In this document: positions 49,801-62,173 of the stretch, piece by piece
Layout: the number at the start of each line of letters is the position of its first letter
How positions within the stretch are numbered: position 1 is the first letter of the stretch
Origin: Polytrichum commune
Lineage: Eukaryota; Streptophyta; Polytrichopsida; Polytrichales; Polytrichaceae
DNA: 64,000 nucleotides
NCBI GenBank assembly: GCA_950295325.1
Contig: OX485809.1
Coordinates: 26,922,144 to 26,986,143, forward strand
Reading direction: 5' to 3'
The notes under the pieces: model-generated
The model's input: the letters and a program-made list of their open reading frames with translations, nothing else
Database searches by the model: none
What the model was told of the DNA's origin: nothing
Made by a program: the position numbers and the translations under genes

Positions 49801-50508
49801 GAGTCCAATACAGCACGTGTACTGTTTAGATACTGATCTTTCGCACAGTTTATATTTCAAGTTGTGATGGATAAAGCAATAACTTTCTCAGCCTCTGGCA
49901 AACACAACATTTTTTTCAGCTTTGTGAGTTCATTCCCTTTCCATTTACACTCGACGAACACATCTCCAAGTTTAGTGATCGGGCTCCTCATTTCTATGAA
50001 TGAATTCCTCATTTCGTAAACCTTTCACACTTTCGCAAAAGGCCATTTTGAATATTACACTTCAAAATTGCACTATAATATTCTCTCGCATGCTTTTTGA
50101 TGCTCACATCAAAGCAACCCCTTTGAGTCTGTTGTGAAGACTAACAATGTTATGAATGTCTTATGAAGGTTACCAAAGGCCAAGAACATCACCTCTCAAG
50201 ACTCAGACATAGTAGTCACCCAACTCTTACACCATTGCTGCCAGGTGCTCATTCCACGTACACAACCAAGGCTATTTCCAAACAACGTCAAATCAACATC
50301 CACAAGAAAGAGGAAGGGGGCATTTAGGTACCTTGCAAGGAATCCTGTCTGCCCATTTTCTGTAAGCATTGTCAAGGTAGCATGAGCCTTCCTGTGCATC
50401 ACATCGCTCCACTGGTAGAGCCACCTCAGCCCTCACAACTAGCAAAGGCATTAGCATTACCAGTAACCCTACCAGCATTATCAACACCTGCACCTGGACA
50501 TGTCTCAT
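46840..50508 (-). CDS. L-gulono-1,4-lactone oxidase-like secreted FAD enzyme (plant GulLO family)
   Basis: Aldonolactone oxidoreductase related to the enzymes that oxidise gulono- or galactono-lactone to ascorbate; plant GulLO proteins are predicted to be secreted. Exons on the minus strand are 50508-50332, 49079-48317 and 47669-46840, phases 0 and 1; 589 codons, the usual family length. The N-terminus MRHVQVQVLIMLVGLL is a signal peptide with cleavage likely after VVRA. A FAD-binding PCMH-type domain follows with TKYGHSF (His94, at the place where animal enzymes bind FAD covalently) and GGVLATGAHGSSH. The C-terminal part has the diagnostic HWGK at 487-490. A Cys-rich end (EGMCVC, FCRPGRVY) is typical of plant members. 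An in-frame ATG at 50541 would add 11 residues before the signal peptide, so 50508 is preferred. Substrate cannot be told from sequence. Confidence 0.93.
47855..48130. repeat. Repeat J inside the oxidase intron 2
   Basis: Shares TTAGTGTGAGATGATTAGCA, CAAATCAT, GTGTCTTTTT and ATATAGGTGCCCAT in the same order with 58835-59165, inside intron 2 of the desiccation gene. Same orientation. Class unknown. Confidence 0.6.
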
Positions 50509-51560
50509 TACAAGTGGTCCTTCCACTAACACCGCTTGCATTGTTTTGTGCGTGGAAGTGTATCCTGACCACCGTATGAAGAATTAGAGTAGCCACCGCC
50601 TCAGTGACTTGAAAGCCCAATTTCTGTGGAGCCTTCTGATCTATCGATCCCTGGGCTGATGATATGTAAATTCTAGTCTACTAGCTCACTAGACCGAACC
50701 AGATGGATCCAGTTGTATTTACTTTAGTGGAGGTTGGTCTGAACCTCTAGAGTACTCAATTACAAGTTGCCCCTGTTCATCAGAGAGAGACGGAACAATT
50801 TGGATTGTGACCTTCGGAAGTTGATGAAAGGTCCTCGACTTTTTGAGCAAGACAGGAGGACATTCAGGTCGTAGAGCACTTTGAATGCTGTGCATGACAC
50901 AAGGAGCATTTGGGAAATTCCCGCATGGGAAAAGGGATGGTTTTCCCACTATGGACATTCCCACTTTGACATAATTCCCTCCTTCTGAAGGGAATTCTTA
51001 AGTTTTTCCCGCACACAAGAGGGAAGTGTGCCAAGAGCAAATGCTGTAAATCGCCCTTGTGTGACATGCGGTGAGTTCAATTAAAGGTGGCGTTCGTTAG
51101 GAGAGTCTAATTTTGGCACTGTTGCAGATCACATGGAGTGGCATTTGAGGAACGAACAGACAAAAGGAAGGTAGAGGTGGCCTATATATACATGATAAAA
51201 GTCGCTGTTTTGAAGTAGCCCACAGTGCCCACTCCTCCTGGGATTAGTAAGAGCACGAGATTAAAGCTCCCCCCTTTCCCGGCCCAGTCGACCCCAGCTT
51301 CATGTCGCTACAACTTGCCAGATTTGCTAAAAAATCTTGACCCACTTTTCAAATGTGCAGGTTCGCAACGCCAGTGCGATGAACTGGTTCCCAAGCCTCG
51401 GAGACTTTAGAAATTTCAATGGCCCTTCCCACACGACGAGGGTGGTATCCCAAGAAACCGCCATGTCACCAAAACATCTTTGCAGAGTTGCATGCATTCT
51501 CACATGCTTGTAGCTAAAACTCCTTCCCCTCATATAGGCGTGTCAAATATGGCTACTTAT
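50509..51560. other. Upstream region of the oxidase gene
   Basis: Holds the presumed leader and promoter. The small open frames on both strands are not supported as genes. Confidence 0.5.
51183..51190 (-). promoter_or_regulatory. Probable TATA box of the oxidase gene
   Basis: TATATATAGG on the minus strand in otherwise mixed sequence, about 675 bp before the chosen ATG. This implies a leader of about 640 nt or an unseen leader intron. Confidence 0.35.
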
Positions 51561-51867
51561 CTTAGGACCGCCGTACATCTAGAGGCCGGGCCAATTCGTT
51601 GTGTAAGAGACTTGAAATCCTCACTTGTGATTGGCCAAAAGGTTGAAATCAGCCCCAACCCCTTTACACTTAGAGGCTGGGCCGATTTGGTGGTATGATT
51701 TTTTTAATAAAAGAATGCATGGTATGACACAGCCCGAGCTCGTTGAATTGGGTGCACAAAAAATGGAGGTCCAATTCTTGGCCTCAGGGCCGATGCCACA
51801 TTTCGATAAATGTTTTTTTTTAATAAATTTGATTTTAGTATCCAAGAGGAATATATTTATGAGCATA

Positions 51868-52062
51868 CTAATGCCAAGTGTCATTTGTGTACACTTTAGT
51901 CAACTTGTAGTCCATTGTGTAACATAGGCATGCACCTCACAACATTATCGAACATACTCATGCCAAGATATCAGTAAGCGCACTTGAATGCCAAGTGTCA
52001 TGAGGCTACACTTGTGGTGAAGTTGTTGACCATTAGTGTAACCTAGCATATGCCTCAAAACA
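51868..52062 (+). repeat. Diverged tandem dimer, period about 118 bp
   Basis: AATGCCAAGTGTCAT, then TACACTT, TTGTAGTCCATTGTGTAAC and GCATGCACCTCA recur in order about 118 bp later (from about 51989). Non-coding. Confidence 0.55.
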
Positions 52063-52158
52063 GGGTAAGTGACACTATTATCCAATTCACACTAAATACC
52101 ATAAACGGTGTACTTAGTACGTGAAGACTTGTACGAGAGCAAGTCCAAATGAGGCTAA

Positions 52159-52679
52159 TGCCCCCTTCCCACCTGACTTTAGTTAAGACCCAAAGTATTT
52201 CCTAAAAACCGGGTAAAGCTCCCTCGGTTATAGCGGAGGCATCCGACTATCCCAATGCACCTACAAGAACTTGCTCTGGAGATTTTCAAGTAGGTTTTAG
52301 TTAAGTAGCTTTCACACATGTTCATGGTTTTATCTACCAAGTAATGAATGTTGGGTAGTTTTTGTCCCATCCCCAAATGCCTTACTACTCACCTATCTTA
52401 CCATCGGTTTTTGTTAATGGGGCTCCTCGTGCCCTCATAGCTAAGACTAAAAAGCAACCAATCACAAGGGTGGGAGGCGACACTTTTAAAGCTCCTATAT
52501 TCTTGCCTCATGTTTAAGTACCGATGGGAGGGTCGGTGGTTGAGGCTTAAAACCTCCACTTTTAAGCCATGCCACATCATTTGCCAACTAGGCTCATCAC
52601 TAGATAATGTCGATGGTGTGAAGGCCGGTTTGTTAGAACCAACTTTTAGTCTTAGCTAAAGTCAGGTGGGAAGGGGGCA
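52159..52679. mobile_element. Family K Harbinger-like MITE
   Basis: The two ends begin TGCCCCCTTCCCACCTGACT and are inverted repeats of each other at 30 of 31 positions. Flanked by TAA at 52156-52158 and 52680-52682. 521 bp, non-coding. Sequence unrelated to families A, C, E and F except for the TAA target. Confidence 0.88.
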
Positions 52680-52682
52680 TAA

Positions 52683-53956
52683 TAGTATTTGACATGCTTA
52701 TGATGCCTTACACATAGTTCATTAAAGTCGTAAGTTTTTTATTCATGAGATTTTGGACTTAACTATTTTCCAAGTCGCAATTTCTGAAGCTTGTGTGTTG
52801 AATTTATGATTTATTGCCTTATGGAAGGTTCTTGGCGTTCTTCTTTCAATGGTTATATGGTCCTCTTGATTGTGTTGACAGAGCTTAAGTCACACTATTG
52901 GATTTAGGGTACTTACAACAAGTATTTAATTAACCTTAGATGATTAAGGAGTCTAAATTTAAAAGAAGCTTAGATTTATATCTATTAATTCGGAAATTAA
53001 TGAAGAGAAGTCCTAAGCAATTATAGTGGACATGATTGGGATTGGGACATGATCCTGATATCAAATTGTGATACGGTTTGGTGTGAGGTGGCCCTCCTCA
53101 AGGCGAAAGAAATAAGGACATCTATCCATCCCTGGAATCACCGATTTCATAAGGAAATGATGTGTAGTTTGTGGCTTTAACATGAAGAAATTGTTATAAT
53201 TATGAAGGAAACATGAAGCAATCAAATATCATCCAAAAATGATGCAAGATATAGCTATAAGTTGCTTACACTTTGAAAATGTTGGGAGATCTTCTCATCC
53301 AAATAATTTGAAGTAAAAGATACATGCAATAAAATATATAAAATGAAATGCATGTTGAGACTACAAATGAGGGTTAGGGAACACAACTTTACTCATAAAA
53401 TTTCAAACACGAGTTGTGCATTACATCAAGCAATGTACGCTTAAGCTAAATATATTATCTAAAGTGCTAGACTATATATTGATACTATATATGCAAAAGA
53501 TTGGGAGAGCTTTCGGTGGCTAGGTAGTCATTGGTTCCACCTCTCTAAAGTTGCATGCATTATGTTTCGGCAAAACCTCGAAATGTTGGAACCATATGAG
53601 AACTCTGAAGTGGATGAGTTTGTTTGTACCTACAAGTGAAAGAAACAAGAAATACGGGCTTCTATAGATTCAATTGATATAGAAGACAATGAAGTGAGAT
53701 TCACAAAAAAAGAAGTCATGCTATCGCTTGGAAGACATTGTCTAACACGTCACCTTGTGCATTGTGGCGAGGAAGAATCCATTGCAATGATTTGTCTTAG
53801 GCGATAACATCATTTAACATTAATGATTTAATGATTTGTTTTAACATTCTATCTTTTTTGAGCAATATACAAATCTTAACATTTATAAATATAAGCAATT
53901 GTGAAGAGTCCTTGTGAGAGAATACCATTCATAAAATTGCAAACCCAATCAAAGCT
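52683..53956. other. AT-rich intergenic stretch, nothing recognised
   Basis: No open frame over 60 codons apart from chance; no terminal repeats found. Confidence 0.55.
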
Positions 53957-54515
53957 TTATTCAATATCAAGTTTACAAATCACGGGTGAAGTATGAATCA
54001 ATGGTTCTTTGGTGAGATTCATCTGCATGCACAACTTGCAAATATTTCTCAATCTGCACCAACAAACCCACATACTTGGACACATCACATGAACGTGATT
54101 CCATGTACCTTCTAATGGTACCAAAACTAGATTGCAAGTCACTATAAGATGGAATGGGTTTCACCTCACACTCCTCTCCCTCACAAGTATCATCTGAGAC
54201 ATTAGAAGTCCCACCAATAAAGCCTAAAACATCCCATACATCCTCTTCGGTGACCTCATATGGATTGTTCAAATCAAAGTCTAATTCGTATTGCACATAC
54301 TCTTGTGCCTCCATTCTTGAACTTCCATCACTAGAACTATTAGTAGCCAAATCCAAGTTTAGGAGGAGAAGCAAGATGCACATCTCTAGATGTGAAGTGG
54401 GCATCTCCGAATGCCCATCAATTCTATCAAGAAACATTCCACCACTTTTGCTCTTCAAAGAGCCACTATTCAATTGTGAAGGAGTGGCAGAGATCCAAAA
54501 CACATTCCTTGACAT
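53957..54515 (-). pseudogene. Probable C-terminal remnant of a pogo/Tigger-type transposase
   Basis: A 180-codon frame (from 54515 to its stop at 53973). The end has an acidic stretch (NPYEVTEEDVWDVLGFI), then SSFGTIRRYMESR, a helix of the LVQIEKYL type and a C-terminal RTIDSYF. C-termini of pogo/Tigger transposases often have a helical pair followed by a TI-x-x-(Y/F)F end. No DDE catalytic core or DNA-binding domain is present nearby, so at best it is a fragment. The first 70 residues look unrelated and overlap a tandem duplication. Could also be a gene of unknown family. Confidence 0.4.
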
Positions 54516-54890
54516 ATCGTTCCTCAGAAGGTGCTCACAACATTGGATGCACTTTTTAGGTCAATGAAAACGTAGCATTGGAGGAGGATTGAGCCTATAC
54601 TTTATTTTGGATTTTCTGAGGATGAGGTGAGGTCTCACACATGTGAATTGAGAATCTCTGAATGTGAAGTGGATCAACCATGTGAAGAAACGTTCGAACA
54701 CTTTTGTTCTTCAAAGAGCCACAATACAATTGTGAAGGAGTGGCAGCATCTCCGAAGCACATTCCTTAAGGGCTGCTCAGAAGGTGCTCACAACCTTGAA
54801 TGCATTTCCTTGGCGATGCATTTTTTAGGGTCTTTCAAAATGTAGCATTGGAGGAGAATGCAGCCTGTACTTTATTTAGGTAATCCAAAG
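54381..54890 (+). repeat. Tandem duplication, period about 265 bp
   Basis: GATGTGAAGTGG, CACTTTTGCTCTTCAAAGAG, CAATTGTGAAGGAGTGGCAG and AGAAGGTGCTCACAAC occur in both halves in the same order (first about 54388, second about 54660). The first half overlaps the start of the transposase-like frame. Confidence 0.7.
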
Positions 54891-57800
54891 TTGTGAGGCT
54901 TCAAAGGTGAGATCTTACTGTAAGCAGGGGTGTGGACCGTGACAGGAAAGGAGTATTCTTTGGGAGCATCAGGAGTGGTTGATCGTGTAGGAGGAGTTGG
55001 CGGAGTGACATGCCGAGGGAGGTCATAGTGGAACACAGAATATCGAATCATGCGTGCTTCTCTCTTGTTTTTCTTCCTCGGGGTGGAGCTCCCTACATCC
55101 CTGTACTGTACATGCTTGCAAATTCAAGCTTTGGGAATCAATTCTCTGCCGCTTTGCCGCCACCCCACCCTCGCTGCCCTGTGCCTCGCCCTAACGCATG
55201 GTGAGAGAGAGAGGAATGTAACTGGATGTGTAGTTGTTATCATCCATATTATGGTTGTATTTCATTCGTTAACATTTATAGAGTCAAATTTACAAAGAAG
55301 GGAGTACCATTTTGTTAACAGTTAACAAGTTTAACATTTATAGTGTGCAATATGTGGGGAGTAGAAGAAAGTTAACATTTAGAGAGGGTTAACACTTATA
55401 GGTGTAACATTTATAGAGGGTGGACTGTATGCGGATGTAACTTTAAATTACAACAAGGTCATGCGCATCATACCCGAATCATATAAGGTTGCAATTGTTG
55501 TTGAGTACTAATAATTAATAATATATAATCAGGATGTGTTGTTAGTACATTGTTGATATATAAATTTTATGAACATTCAATATATGTAGGTAATTTTAGT
55601 TATTTTTGACACCCATGTACTAATATTTAAGCTACAGTAATATATTAAGGCATGTTTCTAGATCTACAAATACCATGTTGATTACATGGTAATAATAGAC
55701 CCCTTGATGAGATGTAGAGCATGCATTCCATGATAATAGGGTTTATATTTTGAATTTCAAATGTCCCCCTAGATTCCATTTATAGCCAAATATTCAAAAT
55801 TTATGAAATATAATCTAATATATATGATGTTATCGCTCATTGCTCATTGTTCAACACTCACTGCTCACAATTCATCACTGGCCGCTCACATGCTAGCTTC
55901 CCTCGACTTGTTACGATGGGTTACAAAATAGACATAGCATTAGTAAAGCATCCTTGGGGTCTTGTGAATGGCTCAAATTTCTAGCAATTCACCTAATGTT
56001 TCAAGGTTAGGGCTTGGGGCTTATATTCAAATTTTGTGTACGAATGTTTTAGGCCTAATTTTCACACACACACACACACATGCTATGGATTTACCAATTC
56101 ATTTAATCTTTTTTTTTGATGTATGAAGTTGAAGCTATTTATTAGCAATACATTTGTACATCTATATTCCCTAGTTTCTTCACCAATATGTAATATATAG
56201 GGGCATTAATTTGAAGGTGGTGCACTCACATACTCTATGGTTGTAGTGTGGTTGCAACAAAGGATGCCTTTGGGGGATTCATGTAATGGACAATGTCAAG
56301 GGACCACAACATATTCTAAGAGCACCCCAAAATGGCATCCTTCATAAAGGCATCTGATTAAGAAAGGCAACTGAATGACACTTGCATTCCTTAGTGTAAA
56401 TTGAAGTGGGATGTGAGTGGGATAGACCTCATTTTATCCACCAATCACAAATTACAATTGTCCATTCATTTTTACCTTTTAAATGACTACTTTTGGAAAG
56501 CTCATGAATTGTACTAGATATTGTTGCAACCTAAACCCACACAATGTGAAATAATGGCGGTTGGCAAGTGGGATTCAATGGGTTCATGATGCCAATAACT
56601 TTGCACATCCAAGGCTACTGTACAAGTTAGTCCAACCTTTCTCAATAAACTTGAGTCCATAGTGTATGACATACGCCCTGCTATGGGACACTCTCGACAA
56701 ATTTTGTTTTTTAAATAATATATAATGCATTTCATCAATTAAAATAGTTTTCTTGCAACCAAAACCCACAATAAACATGGTGCATGCATACATACTGTCC
56801 ATAATTATCCACAAGTACCCAAATCAACAACCTTATAAACTTGCAAACATGTAACCTTGAGCCCGCACACCTCTCTCACAATTGCTCTTCACTAGGATAG
56901 AAAACTTTGTCTTGAAATTGCTGGTTGAGAGTGGGAATTGAAAATGGGCATTTCTATCCCAAAGTTTAGGGACCAACCTTGAGACACAATTCCTTAAAGC
57001 TAGGCACATATCAATACCAAAATCATCTTGCCTTTGACATGTTCATTGGCCTTCTAAGATGCAAATTCATCGAAACTTTTGTCATCAGGGTTGATATTGC
57101 AACTCATGATAGATTGTTCAAAAAAGAAAGAATATTAGATATATAGTAAATTAAAACATCTCCTATTAATCAATAAATACACAACATTAAGTAGCAAGCT
57201 TGCAATGACCTTCTCAAAAGAGCATCAAATCGGCGCGTGCTAGTTTGATGCTCTTTCAAAAGCAAAGGTAGTGCTACTTTTGAGTTTTACTTAGGTTATG
57301 TTTAATTTATTTAGGTAGTTACTTTCAATGCTTAGAATTAATTATGTCAGTTTCTAGGACAAAACTAATGCCAAGTGGTGGTAAAGGTTCTAATCTAGGT
57401 TAAATTATGATCTAAACAAATCTAAATAGCTATAAAGCAACGGGAAAGATGGTGAGGTCAAAAAGGTAGTTGCACTTTTTGGAAAATTCTCTTGACACCC
57501 ACATTGGAAACCTCTTTGATACCTTTTTGAAGCTATTATATTTGATTAATTATTCATTCATTCACCCTTGCTTTGCAACCTTTTACCTTCTTGTTGAGGT
57601 AATATTGCGGGTACTCAAAGGGTACCCTTCTAACATTGCTACTTAATGTTATGTAGTGTTTGATTATTTCCATCGTGTATTATCTAAGACGATCTATAAA
57701 GTCCCTACATTGATATGTACATTTAGGTTGTATTTACATATAAGTTGCCTTGTTACCTATGCAAACGTTCTTGGGTCAAAACCAGATTATTAATACTTAT

Positions 57801-58240
57801 GGCTTTGTAAAATTCATCCATGTAGCAACCAAAGTAAGAAAACAAGCGAAAATAAACACTATATATTATTACTGAGGTAGAAAATATTAAAATAGTGTGA
57901 TGTATGGGGCAACCTAATTGCACATATTCTAAAGCCCATGCATAATAATTTTCCTCATAATTCATTGCCTATGATGAATGGTATGCCAAATAGGATATCA
58001 CCAAATTCATCTTTTTTGAACGCTTCGCAACAAGACCAGATTCATTGAGTAAGTTAAGAGTAAGAGAAAAGAAGAGAAAAGAAAAAACTAACCATAATAA
58101 AGTGAAACAAATTGCTCATCTTAAAACCGAGTTGCCTCTCCCAAGAATCTATGACAAAATTTATTCAAAGACTGCAATGTTGAGTGAAAATCTCGGCCTC
58201 GCATATTTCTTGCTCGAGAGATTAAATTGACAAGTATATA
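54891..58240. other. AT-rich intergenic stretch with (CA)n tract
   Basis: No gene supported. (CA)n of 9 units at 56063-56080. TTAACATTTATAG-type phrases recur at 55270, 55330, 55370 and 55400. Two overlapping minus-strand frames at 56514-56814 are not recognised. Confidence 0.5.
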
Positions 58241-58254
58241 AATGTTGTACCTAT

Positions 58255-61200
58255 CTACATACCCATCATCAGGTACTTCTCGGCAATCACGCCCTTTCCT
58301 CCCTTGGGGTAGAAGCCTCCTGGCTTGGAAGGATTGCCGGAGCCATAAACTGTGCCAAGAATTTGATCGGGTGTGCGTGCATAAGCCAACGAATTCGTGT
58401 CAGAAGACAGGATGTTGCCTGTAATTGTACGATTCACACCTCCAAAATGAATTTTAGGCACATTTATGAGACCCTCGTCCACGAGTGCGTGACTTGCTCT
58501 GTTCATTAAGTTGGAAATGGCAGTGCTGAAGTCCGCAACGGTGTAATTGTAAGGTTGCACTATCATGTGCTTCTTCCTGTACATTTCAGCACGAATGATG
58601 GCGTCCTGACCTGATTCCACCGCCAACAACTTCGCCACCAGCTGCAGCACAAAAAAATCAATCAACAAATTATCCTCGTTCTTCAATCATCGCTAGCCAG
58701 CTGCAAGGTATTGGGTGCCTGAACATTAGAGTTTAGCATCAAGCCCTAAAGAGAGTAAAATGAAGGACATGGGACAGGTTCCTAAGTGACATTTATAATT
58801 AAGGTAGATGTGTGGTATTCAGATTCTTTTATCTTTGCACCACTTCTCAGAGGATATGAAGCACACGATTAGTGCGAGATGGTTAGCAAATCCAAATCAT
58901 GATCATAGCCATTTGCCTCATAGTTTACAAAGTTCATATGAATTTCTTACTTATTATGAAAATGAAGATTCTCATGTTGATTAGGTGTTCATGTAGGTCC
59001 CCCCAACCATGTTGACGATTTAGCTTGGAATGGTTAGCATATTTTGAGCACATAGACCAATCTCTTTTAAGCACGTGTCTTTTTGGTCTCCGATCTTAGA
59101 TCCACACCTAATCACAAACCTCTCAAATATAGGTGTCCATATTCTTGCTATGTTGGAGTTATGTTCATCTACCTTATGGTAGCCAGGTTTTGCAAAGCAT
59201 GTTAATACAATATGATCACAACCATCACAGATTGTGATGTAAATTGAAATTGTCTAGTATGCGGCTCATGTGTTAAAGTACCACGCCAGCTAGCAACAAC
59301 CAAATAAAAATTACGACCAATCAGCAAAATTTACTGCTCTTGATCATTCAATCAGACAATACTACACTAAATATTGTAGTTGGTATCATGCAGTATTTTA
59401 TGTCACTGTGGTAACTTTCCTAATGAGACTTCTTATGAATAAGTTCACAAATTCTATCATCCTAACTAAATTGTGTTCATTCTATTTTAGTATAGTCTGC
59501 ATCCTAACAATTCGTTAATAAATATATTTTCCTACATGATTAAAATTTTGGATGAAAGTTCACTTCATAAGTGACAATAATTGTAACATTGTAAATCTAC
59601 AAAATTCCTTTTTTTTTTAGCAAGGATTGACAATCAATGCTAAGTTGACATTGTAGTGTTAGGTGACACTACACGGGCAGTTTACAATCAGTATTGAGCA
59701 AGACAGTTAGAATTGGTGACAGTATATATGATATTTCGTGTAGCACCTGTACACATAATATACACATGGATTAGTAATGTTGTTGATAATCAGAACAGTA
59801 TAATGCCAAAACTTACTGATTTAGCCCCTTTTCCTTGCAAGAGTGGGCTGGCTCCCACGTATCCCGTCAACCCAACATATGGGATGGTGTACGCAGAGAT
59901 GAGGTAGTTGAGGCTGTTGTTGTATGGATTGAAGGGGGGGTTCAACGTCGTGTTCAAAGCCATGTCCATGGCCATCGCCCACGTCTTCTTGCTCAAGTCG
60001 ATCTGGGGACGAGGAAATGCATATTTCGCTCCCAATGCTGTCTTGATTGCCCTTTATGCATGCATCATATTAACAGTTAATGAAGACCATCATCAATATT
60101 GCAGGACAATTAATATACCGCTTCTGCACCCTATCCCTCTCAGCGGCGCTGGCTATGCATTTCTTTGCATTGCTGCGCCTGATCCTTCAACTTTCGAAGA
60201 TCCCAACCTCCTTCACTGATCACCTTCTAGTTATGACGTGATCACTGTAATTTATCGACAATAAAATCCTCAAATAGTTTCAGTCAACCCTTAAGTCGAT
60301 TCCTTGCAAGAAACCTTGAAACATGGCAAAGGGTTTGCATAGGTGAGATTCCCATCAATACGCATGCAGTGTAGGATATCAGAAGATGATCCATCTGGTG
60401 CATTTTATACCAAAAACGATTTAAAACGCCCTTGATGGCAATTATCTGTAGCACTTGCAGGGTTCCCATCTTTAAGAACTTGGTTTAGAGCTGCTAAACC
60501 ATTTTCAAGAAGCACTTTCTCGGAGGTGCTTTCACATTATAAGCGTTTTAAGACACTGAATTTTGAGAAATTTTCTTCAAAGTGAAATGCAACACCTAGG
60601 GGTCTAGGTGGTGATCCATGTTTTAGAAAAACTACTTATAATTTGTTCTTGAACTGACAAATGGAAGTGAAAACCTTTTCTAAATCAAACATGGGTCCAA
60701 CCATGATAAGGTGTATCAAAACTATGTCACACATCACCTTCTTTTCATAGTCCTTGACACTCCTTTGAGTGATTATCATGTCTTTATTTAAACTTTACAC
60801 AAATTTAAAATCAAGAATGAACACACTTACAAATATATTCATCCCATTTGATTTATCATTTGTAATCTTAATCAATTTCATTGCCTCAAACATGAGTCTT
60901 TACAAAATGTAAGGGCTCTTCTTTTGTAGTCCTTAGTGGTACACCTTATCATGGTTGGACCAACACAAATTATATCATCAAATTCCTCTTAATGCAAGGA
61001 TCTTTCCAAGCCTGTTTCACCTCTTTGTGAAAGAGGGAATAATACATCTATTAGAGGTGATTTGGAAGCAACTGTTCTGACCCATTTCCAAACCCTATCT
61101 ACTCCCTCCGTTCTGGAGAGAGAGAGAGAGAGAGAATTTCTTCAGTATGGTGGATTTTAGTTTTCTTCCAGACCTAGGTGCCAGGTTAAGGTGTAAGGTG

Positions 61201-61941
61201 TAAGTTTCAAAGTACTTCTGCAGTATGCATCACCGATTTCAGTAAGCTATGGCAATATTGAATCAGCCACGAGCTGCATGACTGAAAGCATATATATCTG
61301 ATTAGGCTGTTAATCGGCAACAATGCAGTATGTGAGTCTTGGACGTGTTCAGCTTCCTGTAGAGAGGCATTGGAAAACCTACTAGCTACTCTCTCTCCCC
61401 GAGTTACCGACCACCTCAAGAACCTAAGGGCAGAGAGAGAGACAGACGGAGAGACGTAATATTCATCTCTTTCATCAACAGTATGCATAGACTATATCAC
61501 TAAGTTATGGCAATATTGAATTAGCCTGCGGCTGCATGACTGATTAGACCATGGATGATGAAGCTGTTGATGAGCACGTCACAATTGCAGAATGCAGTAG
61601 TGGTACCTCAGGTGTCCGACTTCCTGCAGGCCCATTTGCTCATACAGGTCGGTGTAGTAGGGGCCGAGGTTGGCCTTCTGCACACCGAAGGGCTTGGGAC
61701 CTCCGCCTGTCAAGTTGGGCGCCAGCTTGTCCAAGCCAGAGCCATAGGCCGCCCACAGAAAGTACTCGGCCTCCAAATACTCGAGGTTCAAGGCAACCTG
61801 GATGAGCTCCTTGTCATGGCTGGTGAAGTTGCCTGCAGCCACAGAGCTGCTGTCTGCAAGCACCCCCAGCACCAATTTCCAAGCACACTGCACCACCCAT
61901 CCTGCACCGAATCTTGACCTCGCTGCTGCGGAGGAACCCAT
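58255..61941 (-). CDS. Desiccation-related protein, PCC13-62 type (ferritin-like fold)
   Basis: Member of the family named after a Craterostigma dehydration-induced protein; many are secreted, biochemical role unclear. Exons on the minus strand are 61941-61607, 60051-59817 and 58641-58255, phases 2 and 0, giving 318 codons with an in-frame stop just upstream of the ATG. Residues 1-37 are Ala/Ser-rich and may be a weak signal sequence. Family blocks follow in order: ALNLEYLEAEYFLW (50-63), GVQKANL, QEVGHLR (106-112), PYNNSLNYLISAYTIPYVG, VESGQDA, YARTPDQIL and PGGFYP. E54, E57, E107 and H110 stand where a ferritin-like site could form; metal binding is inference. Both introns (1555 and 1175 nt) contain repeats. 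The promoter has a TATA box beside an RY motif. Confidence 0.92.
58835..59165. repeat. Repeat J inside intron 2 of the desiccation gene
   Basis: Matches 47855-48130 (TTAGTGCGAGATGGTTAGCA, CAAATCATGATC, CTTAGATCCACACC, ATATAGGTGTCCAT). Longer than the other copy by one internal segment. Confidence 0.6.
59362..59743. mobile_element. Family D miniature element in intron 2
   Basis: Left end CTACACTAAATATTGTAG next to TA. The right end, inverted, is CTACACGAAATATCATA. Left subterminal TTTTATGTCACTGTGGTAAC matches the right end of the 2.5-kb element, and right subterminal CTGTCTTGCTCAATACTGAT matches its left end. About 380 bp, non-coding. Confidence 0.7.
60694..60961. mobile_element. Short foldback element in intron 1 of the desiccation gene
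   Basis: GGTCCAACCATGATAAGGTG plus TA-C at the left end is inverted at the right end with one mismatch in 24. About 268 bp between outer ends. No target duplication was recognised. Confidence 0.5.
61118..61135. repeat. (GA)n microsatellite
   Basis: Nine GA units in intron 1 of the desiccation gene. Confidence 0.85.
61221..61550. repeat. Direct repeat spanning the exon 1 donor side of intron 1
   Basis: CAGTATGCAT, then TATGGCAATATTGAAT, then GCTGCATGACTGA occur at 61221-61286 and again at 61480-61544, 259 bp apart. The intervening part includes a GAGAGA-rich run. Confidence 0.65.
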
Positions 61942-62173
61942 CAGATCATCAATCTGCCCAACAAGTCAACACCCGCCCGATGCTCTCAGGACCACCCCCC
62001 TTGCCGGCCACGAATCAAAGCACACAAGGAATTTGACACTTTGAGATCAGTGGAGTGCTCTTCTTCATCAAGTCGGAGATAGAAATTGAGGCAGGCGTGC
62101 AGATCATCCACTTGGTGGAGGTTTCTGTGTTTGCTTGTCAAGAGATGTGAGATCTTGTGAGGAAAGATTGGGG

